This document shows positions 24,014 to 37,258 of a DNA stretch of 64,000 bases, one piece after another; position 1 is the stretch's first letter; every line of letters begins with the position of its first letter. Under the pieces are notes generated by a model. That model had not been told where the DNA came from. It saw only the letters and a list, made by a program, of their open reading frames with translations, and searched no databases. A program made the position numbers and the translations under genes. Origin of the DNA: Rhizoctonia solani (Eukaryota > Basidiomycota > Agaricomycetes > Cantharellales > Ceratobasidiaceae); contig NC_057384.1 of the NCBI RefSeq assembly GCF_016906535.1, positions 124,001-188,000 on the forward strand, written 5' to 3'.

Positions 24014-24743
24014 CATTTCAGTAAGGATCAGCTGTAGAACTTGGGGCAAACATACCAAATTTAAACTCCACATCACAAATTGCGCCATATAGTCAAGCTA
24101 TTCCAGGAGTAAAGGTGTAATTAAAGCCCATTATATACAACAAACACACAGGTTTGGTTCAGGATGAGTTTAAGCTTAGATTGGAGCACATGCGTAAGGG
24201 AAGTTTAGGTTATTGCATGTGAGTTTTGACCTCATAGTTGATAGCTTTGGACAATTTATTCTATATATATAGACGCATGGGCAGACAAATTAATCATCCC
24301 AGAAAATTAAAGATTTTGCATCGTGTGTGTATGCCCGGCACTCGGAATTATCCAGAATTCTCGTGTAAGGTGTAATTTCATACACAGTTCTTCCTTTTAA
24401 CACAAGGCTAGATTTTACTTTCTTGTTTAAGAGAACCAGCGTTCTCAAGCATTAGGGCTCTACACTATTCAGTCACCATAATCTTATGCCTCCAGAGCGA
24501 GGATGACGATTCTGACTAACCTACCCGTTCACACAGACCTCCGATAAGACATTACATGAAAAATTAGTTATCAGTCGATCGTTTTCAATACATTGCTATC
24601 CTACTGAGCTTCGGGTGAGCAATCCTTATGTTAAATGTTTCTTGGTTAAACAAAGTCATTTAGGTTATTTCATGCATGCATAAAGCAGGGGATAGGAATG
24701 GGGAATCACATTATACATATTTCTTTTTCATTAAACGGAATGT
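24014..24743. other. Intergenic region between the Tc1-like element and the HEAT-repeat gene
   Basis: AT-rich with a TATATATA run near 24265. The right end should hold the 3' UTR of the minus-strand gene. No gene is recognised. Confidence 0.4.
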
Positions 24744-27700
24744 CTAGAAGGATCGTAGCGCAATCGAAGGCTTGCTAGTCGCAGCCTGCACGTTTCCTTT
24801 ACTCTGTTCCACTACTGCCTGCCGAATGGACGCCTCCATTGTTTCCCGCTGCTCTTGCTTCATTAGACCAGCGGCTTCTTTGAAAGCTGTAGGTGCAGTT
24901 GACGCAAACGTGAGAAGCTGTGAAACCGCGGCCCTATGCAGGTTTCCATCTTTATCCTCGCCAGCCTGTAACAGGCAAGTAATTGGTGGCATAAGCGCTC
25001 CTAAAACGCGGGGCCCTGAGATCATGATTAATATTTGGTCACACAAGTCTAAAAACGGGCTCAAGCTTACGATTATCTTCCGAAACATGGGAGAAAAACG
25101 AAGTAAAAGCACGGAATATCTCCTCTAGAGTAGGTAGGCAATCTACTTGGCCGGTTTCGTCTTCTCCAGTACAATTTACGACAAAAGATATTGCTCCAGG
25201 GAATAGCATAGACGCCACGTACTGAAGCAAGGGATTACTTTGAGAGACGGTGACAAGGGTTTTGAGACATTGAGCCGCGGCTAGTGATATCTATGAAGGG
25301 CTCAGTACAATGGGGAGCTCGCGCTGAGCTTGTGCATACCTCAACAGGTTCGTTAAGCTTCTGTGAAATTAGGAAGCAACAGTGTTCGACCGCGGCTCGA
25401 CTCAACTTGACCTCAGCCGGCGTCACGGTCAAAATCAACACCGCGGCCAGCAAGTTATTTTTCGTTTTGAGGACCGAGGCTTTGCCCATGCGTCCGCTGG
25501 AGTATACATGTATCAGAGTTACGCTGACAATAAATCAGCTTTAAGCTTACCTCATATCATCCACATTTTGAAGGCATGCCGAAAGTAAACCGTGGACAAC
25601 CTTTGAGTACGCAGGCTCCTTTTGCACGTCTTTAGAATCCGAAAGCAACATTCCTCTCAATGACTGGAGGGTTGGCCCAACTAAATCAATCTCCGAGTAT
25701 TCGTCTTTCAATAAATCTAGAAGAAATTTAGTTATGAAAGTAGACGTAGTTGCCTCAAGTACCTGAATAAATGGAAATCGCTAGAGCCCGAACGCTGGGA
25801 AGGGTCGCAGGGCCTGCCACTTCCCCAATGGCCATCAAAGCTTGGAAAGCACTAATCAAAAGAAGAATTCGATCCGCTGGATTTTGTGGTATATCTGGAA
25901 GAAAAATATAATTAATTGATAAGTAGGGCGACGATAAAGGCCTCACTGTTTGATTGTGCTTGAGGTGAAGGGATAGCGTTCTTGATGATCATGACACAAG
26001 CTTTCAAACATTGAGCAATCGGCGTCTCGGAACCCATCAACTCAATTCCATTTGCACTGATCGAACCCCTGGTAAATCCTGATTATTCTACGAAGATATC
26101 ACTACATACCTTCCTTGCCTAACGGTAGCATGTTGACTCTTAGCGAGCGATGCAATCATGCCAACTAAATACGTCTGAATCGACCAAGGTTCCGTCATCG
26201 TCATGCGGTACCATAGTGCAACAAGTTCATCGAAAATTGGCTGATCCAGTATTGCTTGGCCAGCATATTCTGGGCGTACTAGATAAGCTAACACTTGTAT
26301 CGCAGTTAGGGCAGTAGCCTTCGTTTCCGAAGTAGCGGTACTATCAGAGGACGCGTTTGAAAGGGCTTCATAGACCAAACCCAAAATCACAAAGAAACAC
26401 CCAGTAGGATCCTTGCGTGTTACTTTGCTGGTATTGATTGTAGTTGTCGCCGGATCAATCCCATCCATGGCTTGCAGTATATGGGGGTCTCCGGCCTTCA
26501 TTTCGCAACCAACCGCGGCTAGTATCTTGGACCATGACTCGGAATAGTACTGAAAAGACGTCAGTATATGAGAGTATAGTAATTATTGGCGCATACAGGA
26601 AGCAATGTTTCACGACCCAGTCCAGTATAAGCTGAATCCATTCCAGCCACGCCATCCTGTTGGACTTCGGAGTCGGCTCGAATGCTAGCATAATCGCGTA
26701 AGGCTGAGACCCAAAGCAAGGCCAATGTTCCTCGGTACGGCTTCAACACTGCCTGAAGATATTCTTCTCTTGCACTGGCGATTTCAAGCTCGGCCCAAGC
26801 AGTCAGTGTTGATACGCGTAGCATTACTGAGGCATTAGGTCCAAGTTGCTGAACATCCCCTATCGACAGCAAGCCTGGCTCTAAATTGATGCACTTCAAT
26901 TAGCATATATCAGCCAATTTCAAATTGTCCGACCAGCCTTTGCTCTGTTCCAATGCAGAAGTCAACAATTTGAGAATCCGCCCCATTCGGCTAATATCCT
27001 TAACAAGGCCACTCCCTACAAACACCGCACAGACCTGAATAGCTGAAGCGAGGACGTCTGGCGTTGAATCGCTAGAAAATGCTGGTGTCAATGCGGCAGT
27101 GATGGGTGCCTGATGTTGTTCGAGTAACAGCGATTCTTCGTAGTCGGGGTCGGGTGACTTAGAAAACATCTAATCCCCAAATAACAATTTGCCTCGGGCG
27201 ATAAAATAAATTAAAATAAATTCACGAACCTGTATGACATCTTTCAATACAACTAAACCTTCCATACGGATTTCGGTCACATAGGCCGCTGACGCGGTAA
27301 AGGCCATTTTTATCAGATCTGGTACTCGAGTGATCAGCAAATGGTTGGTCGGAATTCCATGTAGCTTGGCAAACGGAATATCGACATGTTCTCGTCGCCC
27401 TGATCTCGCAATCAAGTTACATATATCATGGAGGCATTGCAGTGCGAATAGTTGTGTGCGCCAGCGTGAGGTTAAAATGCTTGATTCGGATGCGGCTTCT
27501 CCTTCCAGCCCCATCGCCGCCCCTAGACCTTCGCTCTCCTCGTCACGTAACCCAACAGTCGTTCTCGTCGCCACTTGTTGAGACGCAGTCGTTCGGGCCA
27601 TGATCCTCTGGCAGAGGTCTATCCACGCGGAAGGGTTCAAAGTAACAGTTTGGTGAAGCCAACTGAGGATCACATCTCTAACTCCATCGATAGTCGGGTC

Positions 27701-30700
27701 ATCGTCAAGCATACCGAACAAGTCTTCAACAAGTTTGTCTCCGCCAACCTTTGACATAAGCAAGGCATCTTTTTGTACCAGTTGATAGAGTCCATTGATG
27801 GCGGCAAGCTTCAAAGGTCGTCGAGTGCTCACCAGATTTGCGCGCAGTCGGTCAACTAAAGCAGGCGTGTCCACAAAGCCTGAGGCAAACATCAAGACAT
27901 GCTGGCTACATTTTATGGCTTCCACGGCAATTCCTTCATCACGTTCTTCTGAAAATTCGTGTACTAGATCGAGAACAAGTGACTGGGTTCGAGAAGGCTC
28001 TTGTAGTTCTGGACCCAGTACGCCAATCAATGCGTCGATTATTTGACATATCACCTCGTATGCAGGCAGATCCCCGGCAAGATTCGATGTGTGAGCACTA
28101 CCACCAGCAGGGTCGTGGGTGTCGCGCAGGTAGATAGTACAAAGAGAGCCCAGCGTGCTGGCTATATGCGGCGAATATGACAGACTCGCCGCATCAATAA
28201 CCTGGGCGAGTCCTTTGAGGGAATAATAGTGAACTACAGGGTGGGGGTCATTTCCAAGAGACATCAAGACGTTCACTGTAGTCTTCAGTAAAGGGCCTGC
28301 AGCAAGCCCTCCGACGTGGCTGTAAATGGCGCCAAATGCTAGTGCACATCCAGCTCGCCCATCTGGATCTCTGTTAATGACTACTTGGTCCACTAAATAT
28401 TTGACTTGAGAAGTGAGAAAATTCGTGCTTCCAAGTGCGGCCAATCGACCGAGTGCCTCGCTCGCTGCAATTCGTAGGACATGATCTGAGCTTAGTATAG
28501 CACCCTAACAATTAATCAGTGCGAGAACACAAGGGTAATTATGTATAAATTGACCTGCAGAAGCTCACTGAGTGGGGCAACTACTGTTGGATTTCCAATA
28601 TTATCTCGGGCTTTTCTCCCCCCTGTTTCTGTTGCAATACGAAGAGTTCGAGTGAGCGCTACAGCGGTGTTGACAAGGACAGCCGCTTTGCGCCCTGCAT
28701 TTCGGTCCAACTTGGGAGAGCGACATGATTCGATAAGAAACTGCACGTTGCTGTATACACTGGAATGTTCTTGTGTAGGCAAAAGCGATGCGAATAAGAT
28801 AATTGCTGCGTCGACAATGGCTGTAGCTGGAGGAGGAGGCTGAGGCCAGGTCGCTCCTCGAGCCATAGCAGAAGAAAGCATGAGAGGATTGTGTTCTAAA
28901 GATCCCACAATCGGTTGTGTGAGCTATGGAAGTATTATTGGTTCAGTGCATGCATACGATGTTTATTTTCTTACCAGTCTATTAAGCTCTTCTTCAACAC
29001 TATCCCGATCTATATTTTTTTCTTCCGTTTCTGCGGCTAGGCTTGATAGGCCCCATGTATAGCCATCGGCACTTTCGCTGAGCGACAACCCAGCAGCGGT
29101 TGCAATCGCGGCTTGCATACTGTTTCCTACGCCTGGACCTGCGAATATGCTTATGGTACTTTTGATGAGATCCGCCTGGGCCGAGTCCGATAAAGCGGCA
29201 AATCCAAGAAGAGAGAAGCATATAAGGGCCCGGGTGCGAAGGTTACTCTCCAAATCACGTAGACTAAGGCCGATTCCACCGATGGCAGCAGTTCCCTGGT
29301 TCTCCATTTCTAAAGATGCAAAATACGTGGTCGCCGCACTAGCAAAAGCCAGAGCATTACTCAAGAGGGTAGTCAATCGCCTTCCTACATCAAGTGTTAC
29401 CAGCCCACCGGCGGTAGCAACGTGCGGACCGCATGATTCCAAGAACGCGGCGAGTGCGCCGACGGCAGAGCCTCTGACATGAAGTAAGAACCCCCATTCT
29501 TCCACACTACGGCCACTGTTTGCAGAGTCGCGTGCGCTGACTTTGGGTATCGCATTACGCCAGAGCGCCAATAAACTAGCTAGATGTCCACGGACAAATA
29601 CTCCACCAAGTGACGTGAGAGCGCTGATGAGTCCCCAAGCACATTCCACTTCGACGCTCGCAATATGCACGGCATGTTCCCCGGATTTTTTCAGCATGGA
29701 CACAGCGCAATCCAGTACCTTGGCTGCAAGTTCGCCTGATACATAAAGTGGTCGGGTCGGGGCCAAGGCCAAAAGGGCGGCAAGTGCTTTGGCCTTCCCT
29801 ACAGCTCGTCGTCCGAGGTCAGCTGGAGCAGCAGGATTGCCGAGGCCGGATACGTCTTTCTGCAATTGCTCCAAAACGTTAGTCACGGTCGGGGCAAGAC
29901 GGTTTGGTGCAGCATTGCAAAAAGCACGAAGGGTCCAGGCAGCAGCGACTTGTACAGAGTGGCGCGGGTGAGCGGATAATGCAACCAACGGGTCTGCTAG
30001 AGCTTCTTGAACAGGTGGAGGCGCGTTCCCTAGCTGATCCAGCAAGGCAGCGATTTCCCTGAGGCAGGCTACTAATACGTCTGGGGTGGGTGCAATACTT
30101 CCGGGCATTACAGCCGGCCATTTGGTGAGGTAGTCGGCTGATAGTATTCTGACAGCTGCAATTTGTCCACGTTCGGATAGAGTACGCTGTCGTAATAGTG
30201 CGCCGACGATCTGACGGGCCAAGAGTCGTTCGTATCGCACATGATTAGCGGGCATGATCGCGCCCGCCGTTCTCAGGCGCGGGTGATCCAATAATTTAAG
30301 GAGATGAGAAGCGATCAAAGAATAATGACTTTCTACCCAGGTACGACCAAGTGTGACGAATAGTGCAGAATAGCATTCGGCAATCCCTACACGCGCCCTT
30401 CGATGAGTAGAAGGTTTATGGAACTGCGTCGCAAGAAGACCGAGCATAGTATCGGCTGAGAGTACTTCTACCTGGTTTGTTGTAGTAGCGTGAGATGGTG
30501 TATCGTCATCGCTCCCAGATTGATCCTTCTTTTGGCCACTTTTCTTCGTAGGCTCGGGTGGCCGGGCGATCGGATTTTGGGTAGACGAAAGGAGGGATCC
30601 AATCAACCGAGAAAGAGCTCTTCTGGTGGGCTTATCTGAAGTATCGAATGATTTGACGCATAGACCGAGGATCTGCTCGATCTCTGGAGGGGAGCGGAGT

Positions 30701-31656
30701 TGATTGAGATGCGCGTGCAGTGCGAGCAGAACCTTACTTCAAGTTGAGATTCAATTGAGTGCAGGGGATAAATTTCACGCTACCTCGGCGGCCTCTCTCT
30801 GCAGGACCATAGATTTATCCGTTAGACAAGACTTGAGTTGCTTCATGAGGTCTTTGGTAGCGGCATCCGTGAGGGCTTTACCCGCAGTTGGTATAACTCT
30901 TGCCACGGCACGAAGACCGTGTGTTCTAAGTAGTAGACTCTTGAAGGATCTTTCAGTTACAAGCATAATGCCTAATTAATGCAACTCACATTGCTGGATG
31001 ATTTAAGTGCGCGCGTTGTAATCAAGGCGACTTCCATAGCGAATGACATTAACTGCGTGTATTCCAGTAAGCAAATATGATTAGCGTCAGCCTCGATATT
31101 AAAGTATCTGACCTGAGATCCATGGGCGGCCATAATCTCTCCGAGGACGTAAAGGGCTGCCCTGGACCATTTGGTCAGAATTAAGGCAAAACCGGCCGAA
31201 TTATTACTTACAGTCGTCCATCTTTCTCAGATAACTTCGAGTCTCCGGCCACTTTTAAGCATGCCTGTACGGTATCATACATCGTCAGTGTTTCTCCTCG
31301 GGAGTATATGATGAGAAAGCATCGTGCGACCAAAGACCGTATCGGTCGGCCAGGGGCGGGAAAGGGCGATGTCACATTGATGCACTTGAGGAGGGTTGCT
31401 TCTGTGGTGGACTGGGCCGCTTTAAGCTCTTCCTAGAAAATCTATCAAACAGACAGCCCATCCAAAATACTACAATTACGCACCACCGACATATTATTGA
31501 GTGTTTTCTCTGTTGCACATAGCCATTGGAATAGATATATATCTCCATTCTCGGCGGAGAGTTTTGTCTAATTTATTCGCGTTCGAGTCTTTGAGACGGT
31601 TTGGGATATTTTATGCTTATTCTTACCTCGTCTAATACAAGGTCACTTTCTGACAT
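24744..31656 (-). CDS. Laa1/HEATR5-like HEAT-repeat protein
   Basis: Starts at ATG 31656 with a short first exon (31656-31627). Exon 2 runs from 31567, and many further exons lead to the stop at 24744-24746. The longest coding blocks are 30606-28963 and 28444-27170. The N-terminal part reads RSLVARCFLIIYSRGET and later LRTHGLRAVARVIP. A low-complexity Lys/Ser/Asp linker comes next, then VESHYSLIASHLLKLLDHPR. Long arrays of amphipathic helix pairs (HEAT repeats) follow. The C-terminus has APTAFKEAAGLMKQEQRETM. These features and a length near 2,000 residues match HEATR5 proteins and yeast Laa1. Those bind the clathrin adaptor AP-1 and act in traffic between trans-Golgi and endosomes. I see no disruption, though I did not verify every one of the many splice sites. 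Confidence 0.84.
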
Positions 31657-32051
31657 CGTTGCAGAGTGTCATATATCAGGGGTGGTAATGTAGCGTCTAG
31701 CCACGTAAGCGCCGCTTTATTTCACATGGCTAACCGTGTATGTGTACATGCATCATCGGCCCCGTCCAACATCATGTATTAGCGGTATTCACTGAATACA
31801 AAACCCATAGTACTTGACAAGATATAAGTGCTAACCTTATGTTCCTCCGGCCGCTAACCTTGCCATGTCACCGGCGATCTATAGTCAACCCAAGTGATAC
31901 ATCGCACTCCAAACGACCGACCGGGTGATTTAATAACACACCTCCCCAGTCACTACCCGTCCGGTACCGCACCGGCTATACGTCGGCTCTTCTACTCTCA
32001 TATACAACCCTCTATCTCGTCTCACCCACCCTCAGACCTCTGCTAAACAAT
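31657..32051. promoter_or_regulatory. Shared intergenic promoter region of two divergent genes
   Basis: Only about 395 bp separate the start of the Laa1-like gene (minus) from that of the FAD oxidoreductase gene (plus), so both promoters must lie here. Pyrimidine-rich stretches precede the plus-strand start (CTCTCATATACAACCCTC region), as is common in fungal promoters. No clear TATA box. Confidence 0.5.
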
Positions 32052-34120
32052 ATGACTCGTTCTCTTGCTCCCCATCGAATTACCCCCGCATCGTTATCCT
32101 TGCCCTCTGACAAAGTTTCAGAGAGCGCGTCTAATTTAGCATCCATAGCACCAAAAGTTAATCCCATCTCGAAGACTTGCGCAATCTCAGCCTCTTCATT
32201 CTTCGATCTCGTAGTGATGGGAGCTGGGCCTGCTGGACTGGCTCTTGTCTCTCGCATCCTAGAGTCCAGACCTGCGGCACTTTACACCGATCAAGAGCAT
32301 GTATACCTTCACTGGCTACAGCGTAGTCGCAACCCCTCTCTCCTCAAAACCCGTAAGCGGGGAGCTGGAAGCGACTGGGTGGTAGTAGATGGTGCCTCTT
32401 CCGAAAAGAGCGGCTGCTATTGTGGTGGTCGCATGAGAATACTTGTACTCGATAAACTAGGTGAAGGCTGGATGACAAACTGGAACCGGCATTTTGAAGC
32501 GTTCAATATCACCCGTATGCAATCTCCTATTCAAAATGAATTAATCGTAATGGCTGACACGCATACACCGCGTAGACCTCCGTTCTCCCCTCTTCTGGCA
32601 TCCCGGCCCGGCAGACCTCGATGCTCTCATTACCTTTGCCGAGAGGAAAGGTCGATCCAAATCCGGTCCTCCGACAGTTCTTTACTCGCAAACCCGATCT
32701 ACATCCCCTCGCCCTGAACTCATCGAAATCCCAGGCTGCGTCGGCGCCGAGATATCTAAGCATAAACGAACCTCGCGTCGGTCAAGGCAGGAGACCAACT
32801 ACGCCCGATTGGTTCAGAACAGCGGGCCAACTATTAACGAACGCGACAGAAGAGACTACTTTACACCTGGGACGGCGCTGTTTCATGACTTTGTCCAAGA
32901 GGACGTCGTGCAACGCTATGGCCTCGCCTCTTCAGCACCTTGGCCAGAGGCCAAATCAGGACTGAACAATCCTCATACAGGCGCGATAACCATGCTCAAA
33001 GGCGAGGTTGCTTCTTTAGATTGGGTACCTCTTCACGTCGAAGGATCCGGTCACACTGCCGGCTTCTGCGTTCAGACAAATGACGGGGCGTGTGTAGGTG
33101 CCAAGGCTGTAGTTTGCGCTGTGGGAATGGGGGGATGCCCATCCATTCCACCAGTGCTATCTTCTTCTACCTGCGGCTCCACAAAATTAGAAATGCACGG
33201 CCCCGGTTGGGCTCATTCGTCTTTTCTCACCAATCCTAGTTATACGTTTCCTCCTGAATACTGCAATCGTGGTACTGCGGTTGTCATTGGCGGTGGACTT
33301 ACCTCGGCTCAAATCTGTCACTTGGCCCTGCAAAAAGGAATCTTCAAGGTTGTCTTGGTTCTTCGTGGCTTCATGAAAGGTCAGTATATCGCTCTGGAAA
33401 CGTGTAGAGGTTACTAACCCCCCGCATATAGTCAAGCCATTTGATGTTTCACTCGACTGGATTGGTCGCTACTCCAACTTGAAAAAGATGGAGTTTTGGC
33501 AGGAAGAGGATTCGCTCCAACGATTGAATATGTTACGCTCGGCAAGAAACGGGGGTAGTATTACCCCGACGTATGCCAAGATCCTAAAGATGCATCAAGA
33601 TCGCGGAGCACTTGAGATACTCACCAACACCTCTTTGGAGGGAGCCCAGTGGGATGACGAGACCAAGACATGGTCACTAGATATCCGCACCAGCGACCCC
33701 CCTTCATCCCCGGCCGAGAAATCTCAGGTCTCTAATATCACCTGCGATTTCATTGTCTCGGCAACTGGTACCACACCCTCGTTTTCGTCTCTCCCATTCA
33801 TAAAATCTTTGTCCAGAAATTCAAGCTTACCCGTATGTCCTATGGTAGGTGGGCTGCCGGTGCTAACCTCGCATCTCCAATGGCCTGGTCTTCCACTGTT
33901 CTGCGTTGGGGGGTACAGTGCACTCCAAGTCGGTCCAGCAGCCTTTAATTTAGGAGGCATGAGAGAAGCGGCTGATCGAGTAGTGGAACGTCTCGAAGAG
34001 CTCGCTATAGGTAGAGACCTGGATGATGAGGATGTAGGCATAGACATGAAGGCTACCGAGGAAGAGGTCAAAAACGACTATACCTATTTCGATTTCAACT
34101 TGTTGTCGGTTGAAGGTTGA
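32052..34120 (+). CDS. FAD-dependent oxidoreductase (flavin monooxygenase / ornithine-lysine N-monooxygenase-like)
   Basis: Three exons: 32052-32514, 32576-33379, 33432-34120; 1956 nt, 651 aa. An FAD-binding Rossmann motif GAGPAG is at residues 57-62, after a roughly 50-residue extension. A second dinucleotide-binding motif GGGLTS is near 393, the usual NADPH site of this class. The conserved stretch across intron 1 (FNITHLRSPLFWHPGPAD) supports that splice. Later come FIVSATGTTP and a C-terminal GGYSALQVGPAAFNLGGMREA, a typical flavoprotein ending. Enzymes of this group use NADPH and oxygen to hydroxylate N or S atoms or oxidise small molecules. The substrate is not readable and no biosynthetic neighbours are present. 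It shares a short divergent promoter with the Laa1-like gene. Confidence 0.8.
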
Positions 34121-34396
34121 GTGATCTAAGCCGTGAAGCCAATGTAGTAGAATATCTCATGCTCCCCAATTTGCAATCCTATATACTTGTTTTATTCGCA
34201 AGAACTAATATCCAGAAAGCATCTGCCCGACAAAATGTATCGTGGTTCGCCCGAGTTATCTCAATTGGCACGTGAGTTCGTTTGGATATGGACGCTGAGC
34301 TATGCAAGACCGATTTATTCATTTCGACATTATATCCCTGGCGCATTGATTCCCAAAATAAAATAAAACAATGAAAGTTCAACGCATACACTAGCT
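34121..34396. other. Convergent intergenic region
   Basis: Lies between two genes that point toward each other. Expected to carry both 3' UTRs. Nothing else seen. Confidence 0.4.
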
Positions 34397-37000
34397 TTAC
34401 CAAGCGTGGAAGCTGCCTGGTGTTCTTGAAACAATGCTCTCAAAACACTGTTCAGCCCGAAATGCCCACGTATCATTGGCCCGTAGTGTATTAATTTCAC
34501 TAGAATATTTAAATTTGGGTTTGATTGAATGGTTACTCTTTTGGAGAAACTCACACTGAGTATTCAACTTGAACGTCCCGCACAAGTCTACATGGGGGTA
34601 CATCCGGATCTGGGCTATCGCTGAGGAACCCCCAGTAGTGCTCGACATTGAACAGAGACGATGGACGCCGGTGGAAATATAGTGGTAGGAGACCACGCTT
34701 TTTAGGGAACTTGCAGCGTATGTTGACGCTTATGTGACGAACTATAATAACTCATAAACCAAGCACTCTGATAGGAATGGTTACGCTTACCGGCTTGAAT
34801 TGATTGTTCGTCTTCGGCCATGTGCATGATATTCGATATTTTAGTGGCGCTATATCGCTTCCATGATTCTTCAAATAACATAGGATCGGACACAGCCAGT
34901 TCGTAAGATATTCCGAATGAATCTGAAGATTCAAAGCACCCGTAACTGCCATTGGGCCGGTCAGCTACGATATCGATTCGAAAGAGGATTTTTCACGAAC
35001 CTTAACCACCCATCGGGGGAACCTAGCGGTTCCAAGGTCGCACCGCACGAGAAATCTTCATGATCCTCGTTGGCGTGTGGTGGTCCATTTCCAACCGACC
35101 AGTATTCTAAAGTACAAGTTTGAAGTACTTCCCAACCCGTACAACTCCAAAGGCTTGAAATTCCAACCCAATCCGTCATTGATCCGGAGAAGCAATCGCT
35201 CGACTGACCGGTAATAATCCACTCTGGTACCCCAATACTACCGACGGAGACAAGAAAGTCGGGCAGTGGTCCACAATAAATAAGAAGAAAAGGAGGGACT
35301 GGGAGCTCGAGTTCGTCTGCAATTTGCATCAGGTGATAGTCTCGAAGTCCGTATCCGTGAGTGGTAACGGTTAGCTGAAAGTCAGACCATCGGGATCCAG
35401 TCATGTTGAGTATTTCGGTAAGCGTGGTCAAGGGAAAATCAGGTGAATGAGTCGTTCCTGTTAAGCTCGTGAATACATCGTGCTAAAGGAACCAATAAGT
35501 ATGAGCGAAAAGAATGCATGTCAATCTACGTACGTTGGATTTCGACCAGGTGTCAGGGTCGTCCCAATATGGAGGGCATACGACTGCACGCCCATCATGC
35601 GAAATGTGAATATCGTCCCACTGAAAAAAGACAATGATCAAAGTGTCTTGAACAGTTGAGCAAACGTCTTACTGTTTGTACACCATAATCCAATAAAAAC
35701 TTCATCCCTGCCTAAATATTCACTAAAATGAGTCGACCTTTCGCACAAGTGCCAAGCATGGCCTACTTTGACTCCTTCCAACTATCGCATCCAATTCTCA
35801 GGACCGGCAGAAAATCAGTACGTTTGAAATACTCACGAAACTAAACGCTTTTTGTGCTGAGCGCAGCGACTGTACGAATGCCTCTCTGGAGATTACAGTT
35901 CCTATTTTGGTGTCTTATTCTGAGCCTTTACGAGAAAGTTAAGACCACTCACCAACATCGAACACCATGTAATGATTTTCATAGGAACCCGAATCTTCAG
36001 ATCCTCCCATGAAGTGAAGCACGTTGGGATGTCTAGGTATAAGTTACGAAAAATTGCAATTTATCCGTATACCAACTTACTGCTCTTGTATGATAGTCTT
36101 GACTGAGGCTAAGAACATCTATGTTTGTCCTGAGCCCAAGTCGAAGATATTAGGTCAAAGGTTCCTTACCTCTGCAGCTTTCTGCGGTTCCTCCTTACTG
36201 GAGTACTGAACAAGTAAAATATTTCGATTGCGATACGTTCCTCTTGTAACGGATTTTACCACACTATCAATCCGACGACGCCTGATCATGGTCCCGACGC
36301 TAATTTGACATCGTTTTATTTTCGGATAGTGATGCGTTTGATAGGAAAACTGGTTTTTGGAAGTCGTTTCGTCTGGTTCAATCGTCAAGTTCTGCCTCGG
36401 TGCCGAAAGTCGCCGGAGCATGATAGAGAACTACCCCAACTCAGTCACAAAAAATTGAAATTAAAATATGATGCATACCAGAAAGTCCTGCAGCCCTGTT
36501 CCTATTTCTTTCTCAACCCTCTCAATCACCTCTATCTGCCTGGTTGCGCGAAGAGCACCCGAAAGACCTCGCCTCGAATCTATTCGCGATAGTTGTCTTT
36601 GGCATATCTGCAGTTTACTATCATTCAAGTCAGTTCAGGTGAGTGAATATAGTGTAAGAAAAGAACGCAACGTGTAAAGATATGATAACTCCGTGACATC
36701 CTCTCCCTCTTGAAAATGATTTTCCAGCATGCTTGATATTGAGGCAATTCTGGATGTTAATGTTTTGCATTTGGCCGCATGGTCGTCGATAGTCTAAGCG
36801 AGGGTCAATCCAATTGCCGGGCAGCACTCTTTTCAAAAGAATACCAACCTCAAGTCCATCGACCAGCTTTTTTGCAGCGCCTTTACCTCCGAAAGGCCAG
36901 GAAGTGGGATTGAACGTGTTATAGCAGACCCAGTCGAGCGAGTAGCTGATAGGATACGAGAGGATAATGATTTTGCTTCAAAGTCCTTCATGACTTGCCA
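34397..37000 (-). CDS. Multi-exon protein with helical N-terminus and degenerate kinase-like region
   Basis: The exact start and several splice sites are uncertain. Coding-looking pieces on the minus strand, in order, are: a helical segment near 36900-36660 (KGAAKKLVDGLE, then ASISSMLENHFQEGEDV); RQIEVIERVEKEIGTGLQDF (about 36530-36475); YRNRNILLVQYSSKEEPQKA (near 36200); HPNVLHFMGGSEDSGSYENH; MKFLLDYGVQT plus WDDIHISHDGRAVVCPPYW. The last two resemble the alpha-C to hinge and catalytic-loop regions of protein kinases, but the HRD and DFG motifs are not present, so at best it is a pseudokinase. A C-terminal part (LTVTTHGYGLRDYHLMQI, then PPFLLIYCGPLPDFL) belongs to no domain I can name. Exons are joined by introns of 45-75 bp. 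The function is unknown. Confidence 0.5.
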
Positions 37001-37258
37001 AGGCGTTGGAAAGTGTAAACTGTGCGAACCAGGCTCCAGCTGTTCTTGATAGTTGACTCAAACCCCAAGTAGAGAGAGTGCCCCAAGTCGTCACCCTGGA
37101 AATCCCGTATCAGAACGAGTGGAGAGAACTCGAAGTTGAGGCTGTGCGAGTTAGGTTAGCGCTATGGCGGTGTTGCCTCGGGCTATCATCAGAAATGGTA
37201 ATATGACTCGGTCAAACTCAAGCAGACTCGCAGGATGTACGATTCTCGCTAATCTCTA

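Noticed and set aside
32052..34120. Siderophore or secondary-metabolite gene cluster around the FAD oxidoreductase
   Set aside because: The flanking genes are a trafficking protein and a kinase-like protein. There is no synthetase, acyltransferase or transporter next to it.
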